A stretch of DNA of 40,504 nt from the NCBI RefSeq assembly GCF_003172955.1, contig NZ_QGKR01000146.1:1-40504 (forward strand), read 5' to 3'. Source of the stretch: Micromonospora acroterricola. Its GTDB lineage: Bacteria; Actinomycetota; Actinomycetes; Mycobacteriales; Micromonosporaceae. The position numbers and the translations under genes were made by a program. The notes under the pieces were generated by a model. The model did not search any database. It saw nothing but the letters and a program-made list of their open reading frames with translations, and was not told the DNA's origin. Shown one piece after another: positions 1-7,901 of this stretch (the first letter of the stretch is position 1; every line of letters starts with the position of its first letter).

Positions 1-120
1 GACCGCCGTCGCGCCCAAGGCAAAACCGACCGCGAGATCAAACGCTGCCTCAAACGCTACGTCGCCCGCGAAATCTACCGACGCCTGGAAACCCCACCCC
101 AACCACTTGACGCGGCATAG
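1..120 (+). CDS. C-terminal end of a transposase, probably IS110-like (partial, runs off left edge)
   Basis: Frame 1 is open from the first base and ends at TAG 118-120, giving the last 39 residues of a protein cut by the window edge. The tail is Arg/Lys-rich with a GKTDREIKRCLKRYVAREIY stretch, which resembles the extreme C-terminus of IS110-type (DEDD) transposases; this is from memory of the family and only the tail is visible. Codon use differs from the neighbours: aaa, caa, cca, ctt and gaa codons are frequent, whereas the genes to the right almost always end codons in G or C. That fits a recently acquired element. No inverted repeat is recognisable after the stop. Whether the element is intact cannot be judged from here. 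Confidence 0.5.
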   Translation, partial: DRRRAQGKTDREIKRCLKRYVAREIYRRLETPPQPLDAA

Positions 121-215
121 GAGCGTCTGTGAGGCGGCCACCCGCCGGGCGGATCATCCTGTCGGGGCCGGGCAAAACGGCTCGGCCCACCGCGACGGCC
201 GGAACAATCGGCATC

Positions 216-797
216 ATGGATCTGCTGGAGGCGTACCGCCGGAGCCTGGCCGAGTTCGTCGACCGGGTGGACCAGATCCGGCCCGGCCAGTGGTCCGACC
301 CGACGCCGTGCCCGGACTGGGACGTGCGCGCGCTGGTCAACCACGTGGTGGGTGAGGATCGGTGGAGTGTGCCGCTGCTCGCCGGCCGCACCATCGACGA
401 GGTCGGTGGCCGGTTCGACGGCGACCAGCTGGGGGCCGATCCGGCCACGGTGGCGCGGGAGGCGGCCGCGCAGGCGGAGATCGCCGCCACCCATCCCGGT
501 GCCCTCGACCGCACCGTGCACCTGTCCGCGGGCGACACCCCGGCCGACGAGTACCTTCAGCAGCTCCTCGCCGAGCACCTGGTGCACGGCTGGGACGTGG
601 CGGTGGCGATCGGGGCCGAGCCTCGGCTGGACCCGGACGCGGTGCGCACGTGCGCCCGGTGGTTCGCCGGCCGGGTCGACGACTACCGGCGCAACGACCT
701 GGTCCGCTCCGGCGTGCGGGTGTCCGCCGACGTCGACGAGCAGGACCGTCTGCTGGCCGCCTTCGGCCGCGACCCCGACTGGGCGCCCGGCGACTGA
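216..797 (+). CDS. TIGR03086 / DinB-like metal-binding protein (maleylpyruvate isomerase-like fold)
   Basis: A 193-residue protein of the actinobacterial TIGR03086 family, related to mycothiol-dependent maleylpyruvate isomerases and DinB four-helix bundles. The N-terminus carries the typical TPCPDWDVRALVNHVVGE block, and a second block EHLVHGWDVA supplies the E-x3-H-x2-D pattern. Together with the first His these would bind a divalent metal in the family. The reaction is unknown; members are thought to act with thiol cofactors. ATG 216 was chosen because an upstream ATG at 129 would add 29 unconserved residues. There is no Shine-Dalgarno, but AACAAT at 203-208 ends 7 nt before the ATG, compatible with a leaderless transcript. 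It stands alone between the transposase remnant and the metallopeptidase. Confidence 0.8.
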   Translation: MDLLEAYRRSLAEFVDRVDQIRPGQWSDPTPCPDWDVRALVNHVVGEDRWSVPLLAGRTIDEVGGRFDGDQLGADPATVAREAAAQAEIAATHPGALDRTVHLSAGDTPADEYLQQLLAEHLVHGWDVAVAIGAEPRLDPDAVRTCARWFAGRVDDYRRNDLVRSGVRVSADVDEQDRLLAAFGRDPDWAPGD

Positions 798-972
798 ACG
801 CGTCGCGCCTGCGGGCGTGAGCCTTTACGCGGTGGTTTATCTCGATCTGTCGGCGCGTCACCGCGCCCGGACCTTGCCGCCACCTCCACCGGCTGATATC
901 CACAGATGCGCATGCGTTACCGCGCAGCATCGGCCGGCGGCCGCCGGCCATCCGCTCCCACGAGGAGGTCCC

Positions 973-3903
973 GTGCCACAACCGGAGTGGTCACCCCCGA
1001 TGAGCCGGCGTCGACGCCGGCTCATCGCCGTCCTGGCGTCGACCGCGACGGTCGCCGCGCTGCTCCCCACCAGCGTGAGCACCGCCGCCCCCACCGGCGG
1101 GGCGCCGTCCGCCGAACGCCGGTCCGGGCCGTTCGCCGAGGGGCACCAGCACGCCGACGTCGACAACCGCACCGGTACGGCGGCACCCGACGCCCGCCAG
1201 CGCGGGCTGGCCCGCGCCGCCGACCCCGACGTGCGGTGGAACCGGCTCGGCACCCCGCAGGCGCTCGGCCCCGGCCGCGCCCCGCTCGCCACCGGCCTGC
1301 CCACCGACCCCGAGGCCGCCGCCCGCGCCTACCTGGCCGCCAACCAGGACCTGTTCGGGATGGACGCCGCCACGGTGGCCGACCTGGAGCGGGTGCTGGT
1401 CCGGCCGATCGGCAGCGGCGCCGTCGTGACCCTGCGGCAGCGCTTCGGCGACCTGCCCGCCGGGCCGGACGGCCTGGTCACCGTCGCGGTCTCCGGCGGC
1501 ACCGTGCTCTCGGTCAGCTCCTCGCTGGCCCGCGGCACCGGCGCGCCCGCGCCGGCCACCCGCACCGCCGAGCAGGCGTACGCCGCCGCGCTCGCCGACG
1601 CCAAGCTGGACGCCAACGCGGTGGCCAGCCACACCGTTCGCGCGGTCGCCGTACCCACCCCGTTGGACGGCCCCCGGGCCGCGTACGAGGTGACCCTGAT
1701 CGGCGCGGACACCGACCACCCGGCCGCGTTCACCACCTACGTGGACGGGATCACCGGGCAGGTGCTGGTCCGCGAGGACCTCGTCGACTACGACTCCGAC
1801 AACCCGAGCTGGGCGGTCTTCCCGGCCACCCCACCCCGCGACCTCGGCCCCGGGCAGGACCCCAGGGTGCGCTGGTGCGGCGACCCGGCGCCGGGCTGCC
1901 AGGCCGCCTTCCGCGACCCGGCCACCGGCCAACCGTGGGACGTCGACGCGGCCACCGGCACACCCACCTTCACCTCGCGCGGCAACTCGGCCAACACGGT
2001 GCTCTCCTGGGGTGCGGGCACCCCGGTCGTCCCGGCCCCCACCAGCCCGGAACGCCGCTACGAGTACCCGTTCACCGACCAGTGGCACCAGTCGAAGTGC
2101 AACCCGGAGGTGTTCACCTCCGCCCAGCGCAACGACGCGGACGCGTCCATCGCCAACCTCTTCGCCATGCACAACCGGATGCACGACTGGTCGTACCAGC
2201 TGGGCTTCACCGAGTCGGCGTGGAACCTCCAGGCGGTCAACCTCACCCCCTCCGGCCTTGGCGGTGACGCCGAGCAGGGCCGCGCCCAGCAGGGCGCGCT
2301 GACCGGCAACCGGAACAACGCCAACCAGGGCACCCCGCGCGACGGGTTGCCGCCGACCACCAACATGTACCTGTGGCAGCCGCAGGCCGGCGGACCGTAC
2401 CCGCCGTGCGTGGACGGCGACTACGACATGACGGTGATCGGCCACGAGTACACCCACGCCATCACCAACCGGATGATCGCCGGCCCGGACAGCGGGATCG
2501 GCGGCCACCAGGGCGGGGCGATGGGCGAGTCGTGGGGCGACCTGCTCGCCGCCGAGTACCTCTTCCAGAACGGGTTCCGCGCGCCCGGCGAGTCGCCCTT
2601 CGTCACCGGCGGCTACGTCACCGGCAACCTGGTCAGCGGCATCCGCAACTACGACCTCAGCCGCAGCCCGCTCAACTACTCCGACATCGGCTACAACACC
2701 GGTGGGCCCGCCGTGCACGCCGACGGGGAGATCTGGGGCGCCACCAACTTCCGGGTCCGCTCCGCACTGGTGAAGCGGTACGGCCTGGGCACGCCACAGC
2801 GGCAACTGGAGTGCGCGCAGGGGAAGGTCGCCGCGGACAAGTGCCCGGGCAACCGGCGCTGGTCCCAGTTGGTCTTCGACTCGTTCCTGCTCCAGGCCGC
2901 CAGCCAGGTCAGCATGCTCGACATGCGGGACAACATGCTCACCGCCGACCTGCTCCGCTTCGGCGGCGCCAACCAGGACCTGATCTGGGCCGAGTTCGCC
3001 CGCTCCGGGATGGGCCGGGACGCCGTCACCAACGGCGCCGGCGACACCGACCCCACGCCGAGCTTCGCCTCGCCGAGCGGCGGCAACGCGACGCTCACCC
3101 TGCGCCCGCGCGGGGACAGCGCCGACGCGCCGATCCGGGTGTACGTCGGGGAGTACGAGGCGCGGGCGATGCCGGTGGCGGACACCGACCCGGCGACGCC
3201 ACTGCCGGACACCGTGGAGCTGGTGGCCGGCACGTACAACCTGCTCGCCGTGGCACCCGGCTTCGGGCACCAGCGGCTCAGCGTGGTCGCGAAGGCCGGC
3301 CACGACGGGTACGTGGACCTGCGGATGAGCCGCAACCTCGCGTCCACGGCGTCCGGCGCGACGATCACCGGCGACGGGGTCAACCTGGACCGGGTCGCCG
3401 ACGACACCGAGGCGACGAACTGGGCCTCGCTGGACGGCGTGGCCGGCCGGCAGCTCACCGTGGCGCTGCCCGGGGACGCCCCGCAGGTGGTCAAGCGGGT
3501 GAACGTCAGCGCGATGCTGCGCCCCGCGATCGTCGGGGACCCCGACAGCGGCAGCCAGAACGCGCTCAGTGGGCTGCGCTCGTTCGCGGTGTCCGCCTGC
3601 AACGCGACGACCACCGACTGCGCGGACCCGGCCCGCTGGCAGCGGATCTACACCAGCGCGGGCGACGCGTTCCCCGGCGGGGCGTACCGGGCGTACACCC
3701 GGGACATCAACCTCCGGACGTTCGCGGTACCCACCACCCTCGCCACCCACCTGCGACTGGAGGTGCTGGCCAGCCAGTGCACCGGCGGCCCGCACTACGC
3801 CGGTGAGCAGGACGACGACCCGGCCACGACGACGGACTGCGCGACCGCCAGCCCGGCCCGGAACCAGGTCAGGATCGCCGAGTTCCAGGCGTTCTCGAAG
3901 TGA
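973..3903 (+). CDS. Secreted M36 (fungalysin)-type zinc metallopeptidase with C-terminal discoidin-like domain
   Basis: A 976-residue secreted protease. The N-terminus has an SRRRRR cluster and a hydrophobic stretch ending near STAAP, a good signal peptide. A FTP/PepSY-like propeptide follows (about residues 100-270). The catalytic motif HEYTH is at residues 491-495 with the third zinc ligand in GESWGD (E519), 27 residues after H492's glutamate, as expected for M36/M4-type gluzincins. The last 140 residues resemble an F5/8-type (discoidin) carbohydrate-binding fold and contain several Cys. GTG 973 is chosen because AGGAGGT lies just upstream (963-969); ATG 1000 is in frame and would give a shorter n-region. 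It probably degrades extracellular protein after autoprocessing. A strong hairpin follows the stop. The gene is monocistronic. Confidence 0.87.
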   Translation: MPQPEWSPPMSRRRRRLIAVLASTATVAALLPTSVSTAAPTGGAPSAERRSGPFAEGHQHADVDNRTGTAAPDARQRGLARAADPDVRWNRLGTPQALGPGRAPLATGLPTDPEAAARAYLAANQDLFGMDAATVADLERVLVRPIGSGAVVTLRQRFGDLPAGPDGLVTVAVSGGTVLSVSSSLARGTGAPAPATRTAEQAYAAALADAKLDANAVASHTVRAVAVPTPLDGPRAAYEVTLIGADTDHPAAFTTYVDGITGQVLVREDLVDYDSDNPSWAVFPATPPRDLGPGQDPRVRWCGDPAPGCQAAFRDPATGQPWDVDAATGTPTFTSRGNSANTVLSWGAGTPVVPAPTSPERRYEYPFTDQWHQSKCNPEVFTSAQRNDADASIANLFAMHNRMHDWSYQLGFTESAWNLQAVNLTPSGLGGDAEQGRAQQGALTGNRNNANQGTPRDGLPPTTNMYLWQPQAGGPYPPCVDGDYDMTVIGHEYTHAITNRMIAGPDSGIGGHQGGAMGESWGDLLAAEYLFQNGFRAPGESPFVTGGYVTGNLVSGIRNYDLSRSPLNYSDIGYNTGGPAVHADGEIWGATNFRVRSALVKRYGLGTPQRQLECAQGKVAADKCPGNRRWSQLVFDSFLLQAASQVSMLDMRDNMLTADLLRFGGANQDLIWAEFARSGMGRDAVTNGAGDTDPTPSFASPSGGNATLTLRPRGDSADAPIRVYVGEYEARAMPVADTDPATPLPDTVELVAGTYNLLAVAPGFGHQRLSVVAKAGHDGYVDLRMSRNLASTASGATITGDGVNLDRVADDTEATNWASLDGVAGRQLTVALPGDAPQVVKRVNVSAMLRPAIVGDPDSGSQNALSGLRSFAVSACNATTTDCADPARWQRIYTSAGDAFPGGAYRAYTRDINLRTFAVPTTLATHLRLEVLASQCTGGPHYAGEQDDDPATTTDCATASPARNQVRIAEFQAFSK

Positions 3904-3910
3904 CACCGTC

Positions 3911-3936
3911 GGGGCCGGCGGACCTCCGCCGGCCCC
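3911..3936. terminator. Strong hairpin terminator after the metallopeptidase
   Basis: A perfect 12-bp inverted repeat, GGGGCCGGCGGA and its complement, separated by CC, starts 7 nt after the peptidase stop codon. There is no T-tract, as is usual for high-GC actinobacterial terminators. It lies between convergent genes and can serve both strands. Confidence 0.75.
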
Positions 3937-4063
3937 GACGTTCCGGTCAGCGCCCAGCAGACGGCCACGATCACCGCCGGGCCGAGCACCCCAACAGACG
4001 TTCCGGTCAGCGCCCAGGATCACCGCCGGGCCGAGCATCCCAACGGACGTTCCGGTCAGCGCC
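3937..4063. repeat. Imperfect tandem repeat, 2.4 copies, overlapping the end of the 4056-4898 gene
   Basis: The 18-mer GACGTTCCGGTCAGCGCC occurs at 3937, 3997 and 4046. Between the copies a further stretch beginning GATCACCGCCGGGCCGAGCA is repeated. The period is 60 then 49 bp because the first unit carries an extra 11 bp. The third copy contains the stop codon of the minus-strand gene, so the array looks like a duplication of that gene's 3' end. Confidence 0.85.
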
Positions 4064-4898
4064 GGGCGGGACGCTCCCAGCGCCAGTCCACCGGTGGGTC
4101 GTCGGCCTCTGCGGTCGCGGCCCGGGTCAGGTGGCGCAGCCGCAGCAGCAGTCCCACCCCCAGGAAGAGCAGCAGCCCGCCGAGCAGGAACGCGGCCTGC
4201 ACCAGGCCGAAGCCGCCGGTCTGCGCGACCGGACCCCCGGCGCCGGCCGCCGGAGGGGCCGCGTCGACCGGTTGGTCCCCGATCGTCTCCCCCGCCTGGT
4301 CGTTCTCGGCCTCGGCCGGTTCGCTCGCCGGGGCGCTGGGCTCCGCCGACGCGCTCTGGGCGCCACCCGCGCCGACCACCGAGCGGGTGGCCGTCTGCCG
4401 CGCCAGCAGGCGCAGGTTGGCGTCGTACGCCTCGGCCGCGAGGGTGACCCGTCCGTCGGTGACGTCCTCGGCGAAGGCCACCCGGTAGCGGGCGGTGACC
4501 GTGCGGCCCGGGCAGAGCGTGCCGGGGTCGAGCTGCCGGTCGGTCAGCCGGGCCACGTCACCCTCGGTCCGGATCTCCAGCGGGAAGTCGCCGGTCTCCT
4601 CCACCCGGTCCATCTTCACCTGGTCGAGTCGGATGCCCTGGACGCTGAGCACCATCGACCAGCGCACCTTCACACAGCCACCCCGGCGGTCGGTCCGCGA
4701 GACCACCGCGGAGACCGTGCGCACCTGGTCGCCGGCGGTGAACCGGGCCGGCAGCCCGCTCAGCTCGGTGGCGAAGGCCGCCTGCGCCGGAGCGGCCAGG
4801 ACCAGCTCCACGCCGCTCAGACAGGCCAGCACCACCCCGACCCTCAGCGCGTACCGCCACACTGCCACCACCGCCGTCCTCCGTTCGGTCGCCTCCAC
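4056..4898 (-). CDS. Secreted, C-terminally membrane-anchored protein of unknown function
   Basis: A 280-residue protein not assigned to a named family. A signal peptide is clear (hydrophobic VGVVLACLSGVELVLAA, cleavage near AQA). The mature part is a beta-rich domain with two Cys, followed by a Ser/Ala/Glu/Pro-rich low-complexity linker (about residues 180-225), a PVAQTGG motif, a membrane segment (about 233-255) and a short cytoplasmic tail. PVAQTG resembles the LAxTG-type motif of actinobacterial class E sortases but is not a clean match. The GTG at 4898 is preceded by TAGCGT at 6 nt and would be leaderless; an alternative GTG at 4871 has GGAGG 6 nt upstream and would shorten the n-region. 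The protein is probably exposed on the cell surface. Confidence 0.75.
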   Translation of the reverse strand: MEATERRTAVVAVWRYALRVGVVLACLSGVELVLAAPAQAAFATELSGLPARFTAGDQVRTVSAVVSRTDRRGGCVKVRWSMVLSVQGIRLDQVKMDRVEETGDFPLEIRTEGDVARLTDRQLDPGTLCPGRTVTARYRVAFAEDVTDGRVTLAAEAYDANLRLLARQTATRSVVGAGGAQSASAEPSAPASEPAEAENDQAGETIGDQPVDAAPPAAGAGGPVAQTGGFGLVQAAFLLGGLLLFLGVGLLLRLRHLTRAATAEADDPPVDWRWERPARR

Positions 4899-4904
4899 CC
4901 CGCA

Positions 4905-4910
4905 ACGCTA
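4905..4910 (-). promoter_or_regulatory. -10 element TAGCGT, leaderless start for 4056-4898
   Basis: On the minus strand TAGCGT ends 6 nt before GTG 4898. This fits the TANNNT rule and would place the transcript start at or next to the start codon. Confidence 0.5.
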
Positions 4911-5048
4911 GGAGCGGGGCGTCGGGGGAACCAGACGGGTGTGTTCGCACCGGGCGGCAACGACAGGGCGGGTTTTCACCCAGGGTGGTGAACCGGTCAC
5001 CGGTCCCCCGCGACACGCCGGGCGCCAGGTCGCTGGGACAATCGCCCG

Positions 5049-5717
5049 GTGTCCGAACTCTCCAGCACGTTCGTCCGGCTGCACGCCCGGCTCGCCCCGG
5101 TGGCCTTCGTCCCGGAGGTGCGTCTGCACCAGGCGGACGAGCCGATCGGGCTCTGGGAGCTGACCGAGGGTGAGTTCAGCAGCGACCGGCCGCCGCCGTT
5201 CTGGGCCTTCGCCTGGGCCGGCGGCCAGGCGCTCGCCCGCCACGTGACCGACCACCCGGAGCTGGTCGCCGGCCGCCGGGTGCTCGACCTCGCCTCCGGC
5301 TCCGGCCTGGTGGCCATCGCCGCCGCCCGCGCCGGCGCGGCGTCGGTGCGGGCCGTCGAGGTCGACGACCTGGCCGTCGCGGCCGTCGCGCTCAACGCCG
5401 AGGCCAACGGGGTACGCGTCGACGCCGAGTTCGGCGACATCCTCGACGGCGACGCCGGGGACGCCGAGGTGGTGCTCGCCGGGGACGCCTTCTACAGCGA
5501 GGCGATGGCCCGCCGGATGCTGCGGTTCCTGCTGCGCGCCACCCGGGCCGGCGCCCTGGTGCTGGTCGGCGACCCCGGCCGGGCGTTCCTGCCCCGGGAC
5601 CGCTTCGACGAGCTGGCACACTACGACGTGCCGGTGACCGAGGCACTGGAGAGCGTCCGGGTGAAGCGCACCACCGTGTGGCGGTTGCGGGCCGGGCTGC
5701 CGGGGGCCGCCGGCTAG
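5049..5717 (+). CDS. Class I SAM-dependent methyltransferase (COG3897-like)
   Basis: A 222-residue Rossmann methyltransferase. Motif I is VLDLASGSGLVAIAAARAGA (starts near residue 77), followed by the acidic end of strand beta-2 in VRAVEVDDLAV. The post-motif region LAGDAFYSEAMA corresponds to the D-x-F-Y block of the nicotinamide N-methylase / ETFB-lysine methyltransferase-like group (COG3897), which methylates small molecules or protein lysines. The substrate cannot be told from sequence. GTG 5049 lacks a Shine-Dalgarno but has GACAAT 6 nt upstream (5037-5042). The P450 gene starts 9 nt after the stop and could be co-transcribed. Confidence 0.82.
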   Translation: MSELSSTFVRLHARLAPVAFVPEVRLHQADEPIGLWELTEGEFSSDRPPPFWAFAWAGGQALARHVTDHPELVAGRRVLDLASGSGLVAIAAARAGAASVRAVEVDDLAVAAVALNAEANGVRVDAEFGDILDGDAGDAEVVLAGDAFYSEAMARRMLRFLLRATRAGALVLVGDPGRAFLPRDRFDELAHYDVPVTEALESVRVKRTTVWRLRAGLPGAAG

Positions 5718-5720
5718 CGT
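5715..5720 (+). promoter_or_regulatory. -10 element TAGCGT overlapping the methyltransferase stop codon
   Basis: TAGCGT contains the TAG stop of the upstream gene and ends 6 nt before GTG 5727. The P450 can therefore also be made from its own leaderless transcript. Confidence 0.45.
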
Positions 5721-5726
5721 GTCGGC

Positions 5727-6932
5727 GTGCTGTTCCGGAGCTGGGCGTCCGAGGTCGAGGCACCCTGGCCGGACGTGGCCACGGTGACCGACCATGTCGG
5801 CGTACCCCATCTGGTGGTCACCCGGCACGCGCTGGTCCGTGAGGTCCTCGCCGACCCGGTCGCCTACCGGCCGGACAACGCGCTGGACGCGGTGACGCCG
5901 ATGCCGGTGACGGCGCTGCGGGTGCTGGCCGGGCACCGGTTCCGGTTGCCGCCGACCCTGGCCAACAACTCCGGGGCCAGCCATCCGGAGATCCGGTCGA
6001 TCGTCGCGGGCGCGCTGCACCCCGCCCGGGTCGCCGCGCAGCGCCCCTGGCTCACCGCGCTGGTCCGGGACCGGGTCACCCGGCTGGCCGCGACGCTCGA
6101 CGCCGGCGCACCGGTCGACCTCCACGCGGACCTCGCCGCCGACCTGCCCCTGCTGGTGCTGGCCCGACTCGTCGAGCTGCCGGACGCACCGGTCGGCGCG
6201 GTCAAGGAGTTCGCCCGCGCGGCACTGGAGTTGTTCTGGGCGCCGCTCGACGCCGACCGGCAGCTGGCGCTCGCGACCGAGGTGGGCCGGTTCCACCGGG
6301 TGCTGCGCGACTTCGCGGCCACCGGCGGCGGGCTGGCCGCCGAGCTGCGCGCGGCCGGGCACGCGCCGGACGTGGTGGTCGGCGCGCTCTTCTTCCTGCT
6401 GGTCGCCGGGCAGGAGACGACGTCGCAGTTCCTCACCCTGCTGCTGCACCGGCTGGCCGGCGAGCCCGCGGTGCGGACCGGGCTCGGCACCGGCGAGCTT
6501 GCCGTCGCCGACGTGGTGGAGGAGGGGCTGCGGCTGGAACCGCCGATCGTCACCTGGCGGCGGGTGGCGACGGAGGACGGCACGCTGGGCGGGACCGCGG
6601 TGCCGGCGGGCACCAGCCTCGTCCTCTGGCTGGCCCGGGCCGGCCGGGACCCGGCGGTGGTCGAGTCGCCCGACGAGTTCCGCCCGGGTCAGCGCGGATC
6701 GCGCCGGCACCTGGCGTTCGGTGCCGGCGCACACCGCTGCGTCGGTGACGTGCTGGCCCGGATGGAGGCGGCCGTGGTGGTGACCGAGGCCGGGCGGCTG
6801 CTCGACGGGGTGACCGTGGTCCGCCCGCCGTGGTGCCCGGACAATCTGACGTTCCGGATGCCCGACGCCTTCGTCATCCGCCGCACCGAAGCACCCGGCC
6901 CGGTCGACCGGGGCCGCACAGCAGCTCGATAG
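5727..6932 (+). CDS. Cytochrome P450
   Basis: A 401-residue soluble bacterial P450. The heme-binding loop FGAGAHRCVG has the thiolate ligand at C338. The I-helix oxygen-activation motif is AGQETTS, and the K-helix ExxR is in EEGLRLEPP. Length and the absence of a membrane anchor match class I actinobacterial CYPs, which take electrons from ferredoxin and ferredoxin reductase encoded elsewhere; neither is in this window. No CYP family can be assigned reliably. It sits between a methyltransferase and a polysaccharide deacetylase, and no polyketide or peptide synthase genes are near, so a role in a biosynthetic cluster is not supported here. Confidence 0.9.
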   Translation: MLFRSWASEVEAPWPDVATVTDHVGVPHLVVTRHALVREVLADPVAYRPDNALDAVTPMPVTALRVLAGHRFRLPPTLANNSGASHPEIRSIVAGALHPARVAAQRPWLTALVRDRVTRLAATLDAGAPVDLHADLAADLPLLVLARLVELPDAPVGAVKEFARAALELFWAPLDADRQLALATEVGRFHRVLRDFAATGGGLAAELRAAGHAPDVVVGALFFLLVAGQETTSQFLTLLLHRLAGEPAVRTGLGTGELAVADVVEEGLRLEPPIVTWRRVATEDGTLGGTAVPAGTSLVLWLARAGRDPAVVESPDEFRPGQRGSRRHLAFGAGAHRCVGDVLARMEAAVVVTEAGRLLDGVTVVRPPWCPDNLTFRMPDAFVIRRTEAPGPVDRGRTAAR

Positions 6933-6935
6933 GTT
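6930..6935 (+). promoter_or_regulatory. -10 element TAGGTT overlapping the P450 stop codon
   Basis: TAGGTT includes the TAG stop of the P450 gene and ends 7 nt before GTG 6943. It is the same arrangement as at 5715, and no Shine-Dalgarno is present. Confidence 0.45.
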
Positions 6936-6942
6936 TCCGGGC

Positions 6943-7809
6943 GTGTCAGCCACCTCGACCCGTCGGATCCGTTTCGTCATACCGTTTCTGGCGCTCCTGG
7001 CGCTGAGCGCCTGCACAGGCAACCCCCGCGCCGCGCTGCACGCGCGACACGTTCCCGCCGGGCAGCCCACCCCGTCCCCGGCCACCGCGTGGGCGAGCCC
7101 GTCGGGGACCACGCCGACCCCACTGCCCGCCACGGGTACGCCCGCACCCGGGAGCCTGCCCTGGTACCTGTCCCGGGTGCCGACCTTTCCCGCGGCGCCG
7201 CCACCGCAACCGGTGCCGCTGCCGACCAGCGGTCCGGCCCCGTTCTGGCACCGGCTGCCGACCGAGCAGAAGGTCGCCTTCATCACCATCGACGACGGCG
7301 GGTTGGCCCGCCAGCCGCAGGTGATCGACTTCATCCGGGAGGCGCGCATCCCGGTCACGATGTTCCTGAACTCCCCGGCGGCGGCCGAGCACACCGACTA
7401 CTTCCGGCAGATCGAGGTGGCGGGCGGGGTCGTGGAGAACCACACCATCACCCACACCTCCCTGTCCGGCAGGTCGTACGCCTTCCAGCGGAACGAGATC
7501 TGTGGCGCGGCGGACCGGCTGGAGAGGCTCTTCGGCAAGCGACCGACACTGTTCCGCCCACCGTTCGGCAACCGCGACGCGACCACGCTGCGGGCCGCGC
7601 ACGACTGCGGCGTGAAGGCGGTCTTCCACTGGACCGAGACCGTGCACAAGGGGGTCGTGCGCTACCAGACCCCGGAGAAGGTGGTGCGGCCCGGCGACGT
7701 GCTGCTGATGCACTTCCGGCCGGCCCTCATGGATGACCTCCTCGCCGCGCTGAAGGCGATCCACCGAGCCGGACTCACCCCGGCGCTCCTGGAGGACTAC
7801 GTGCGGTGA
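6943..7809 (+). CDS. Lipoprotein polysaccharide deacetylase (NodB/CE4 fold)
   Basis: A 288-residue exported enzyme. The N-terminus is a lipoprotein signal ending in the lipobox LSAC, followed by a Pro/Thr-rich linker of about 70 residues and a NodB domain (about 100-285). CE4 motifs are present: IDDG (MT1), H-T-I-T-H in VENHTITH (MT2, zinc ligands), RPPFG (MT3) and DVLLMHF (MT5). MT1 has Ile-Asp-Asp-Gly-Gly in place of the usual Phe-Asp-Asp-Gly-Pro. The family removes N- or O-acetyl groups from peptidoglycan, chitin-like or xylan polymers. Attachment to the outer membrane face suggests cell-wall or extracellular glycan as substrate (inference). GTG 6943 lies 10 nt after the P450 stop. Confidence 0.87.
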   Translation: MSATSTRRIRFVIPFLALLALSACTGNPRAALHARHVPAGQPTPSPATAWASPSGTTPTPLPATGTPAPGSLPWYLSRVPTFPAAPPPQPVPLPTSGPAPFWHRLPTEQKVAFITIDDGGLARQPQVIDFIREARIPVTMFLNSPAAAEHTDYFRQIEVAGGVVENHTITHTSLSGRSYAFQRNEICGAADRLERLFGKRPTLFRPPFGNRDATTLRAAHDCGVKAVFHWTETVHKGVVRYQTPEKVVRPGDVLLMHFRPALMDDLLAALKAIHRAGLTPALLEDYVR

Positions 7810-7825
7810 CCGGTCGCGCCGCCGC

Positions 7826-7846
7826 CACCAGACGAAAGTCAGGGTG
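7826..7846. promoter_or_regulatory. Putative response-regulator operator, copy 1 (transporter promoter)
   Basis: The near-palindrome CACC-a-GAC-gaaa-GTC-ag-GGTG is centred about 66 nt upstream of the ABC transporter start at 7902. Thirteen consecutive bases (GACGAAAGTCAGG) are identical to a site in front of the histidine kinase at 11981. NarL-family regulators bind such short inverted repeats, so this is the likely target of the regulator encoded at 9655-10332. Confidence 0.6.
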
Positions 7847-7889
7847 GAGAGGTGGCGTTTGGGCGCGGTGGGACGGCGGCCCACGCGCC

Positions 7890-7895
7890 TACCGT
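7890..7895 (+). promoter_or_regulatory. -10 element TACCGT for the ABC transporter
   Basis: TACCGT ends 6 nt before ATG 7902 with no Shine-Dalgarno between, so the message is probably leaderless. The operator at 7826-7846 would then lie at about -56 to -76, a position used by activators. Confidence 0.5.
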
Positions 7896-7901
7896 CAGCG
7901 C

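Noticed and set aside
991..4038. Long minus-strand open frame opposite the metallopeptidase
   Set aside because: It is antisense to a gene with clear signal peptide, HEYTH site and domains. Its composition (runs of Arg, Gly, Val, Pro) is that of a high-GC shadow frame.
5049..7809. Methyltransferase-P450-deacetylase as a natural-product gene cluster
   Set aside because: No synthase, terpene cyclase, ferredoxin or transporter gene accompanies them, and the P450 and deacetylase appear to have their own leaderless promoters.
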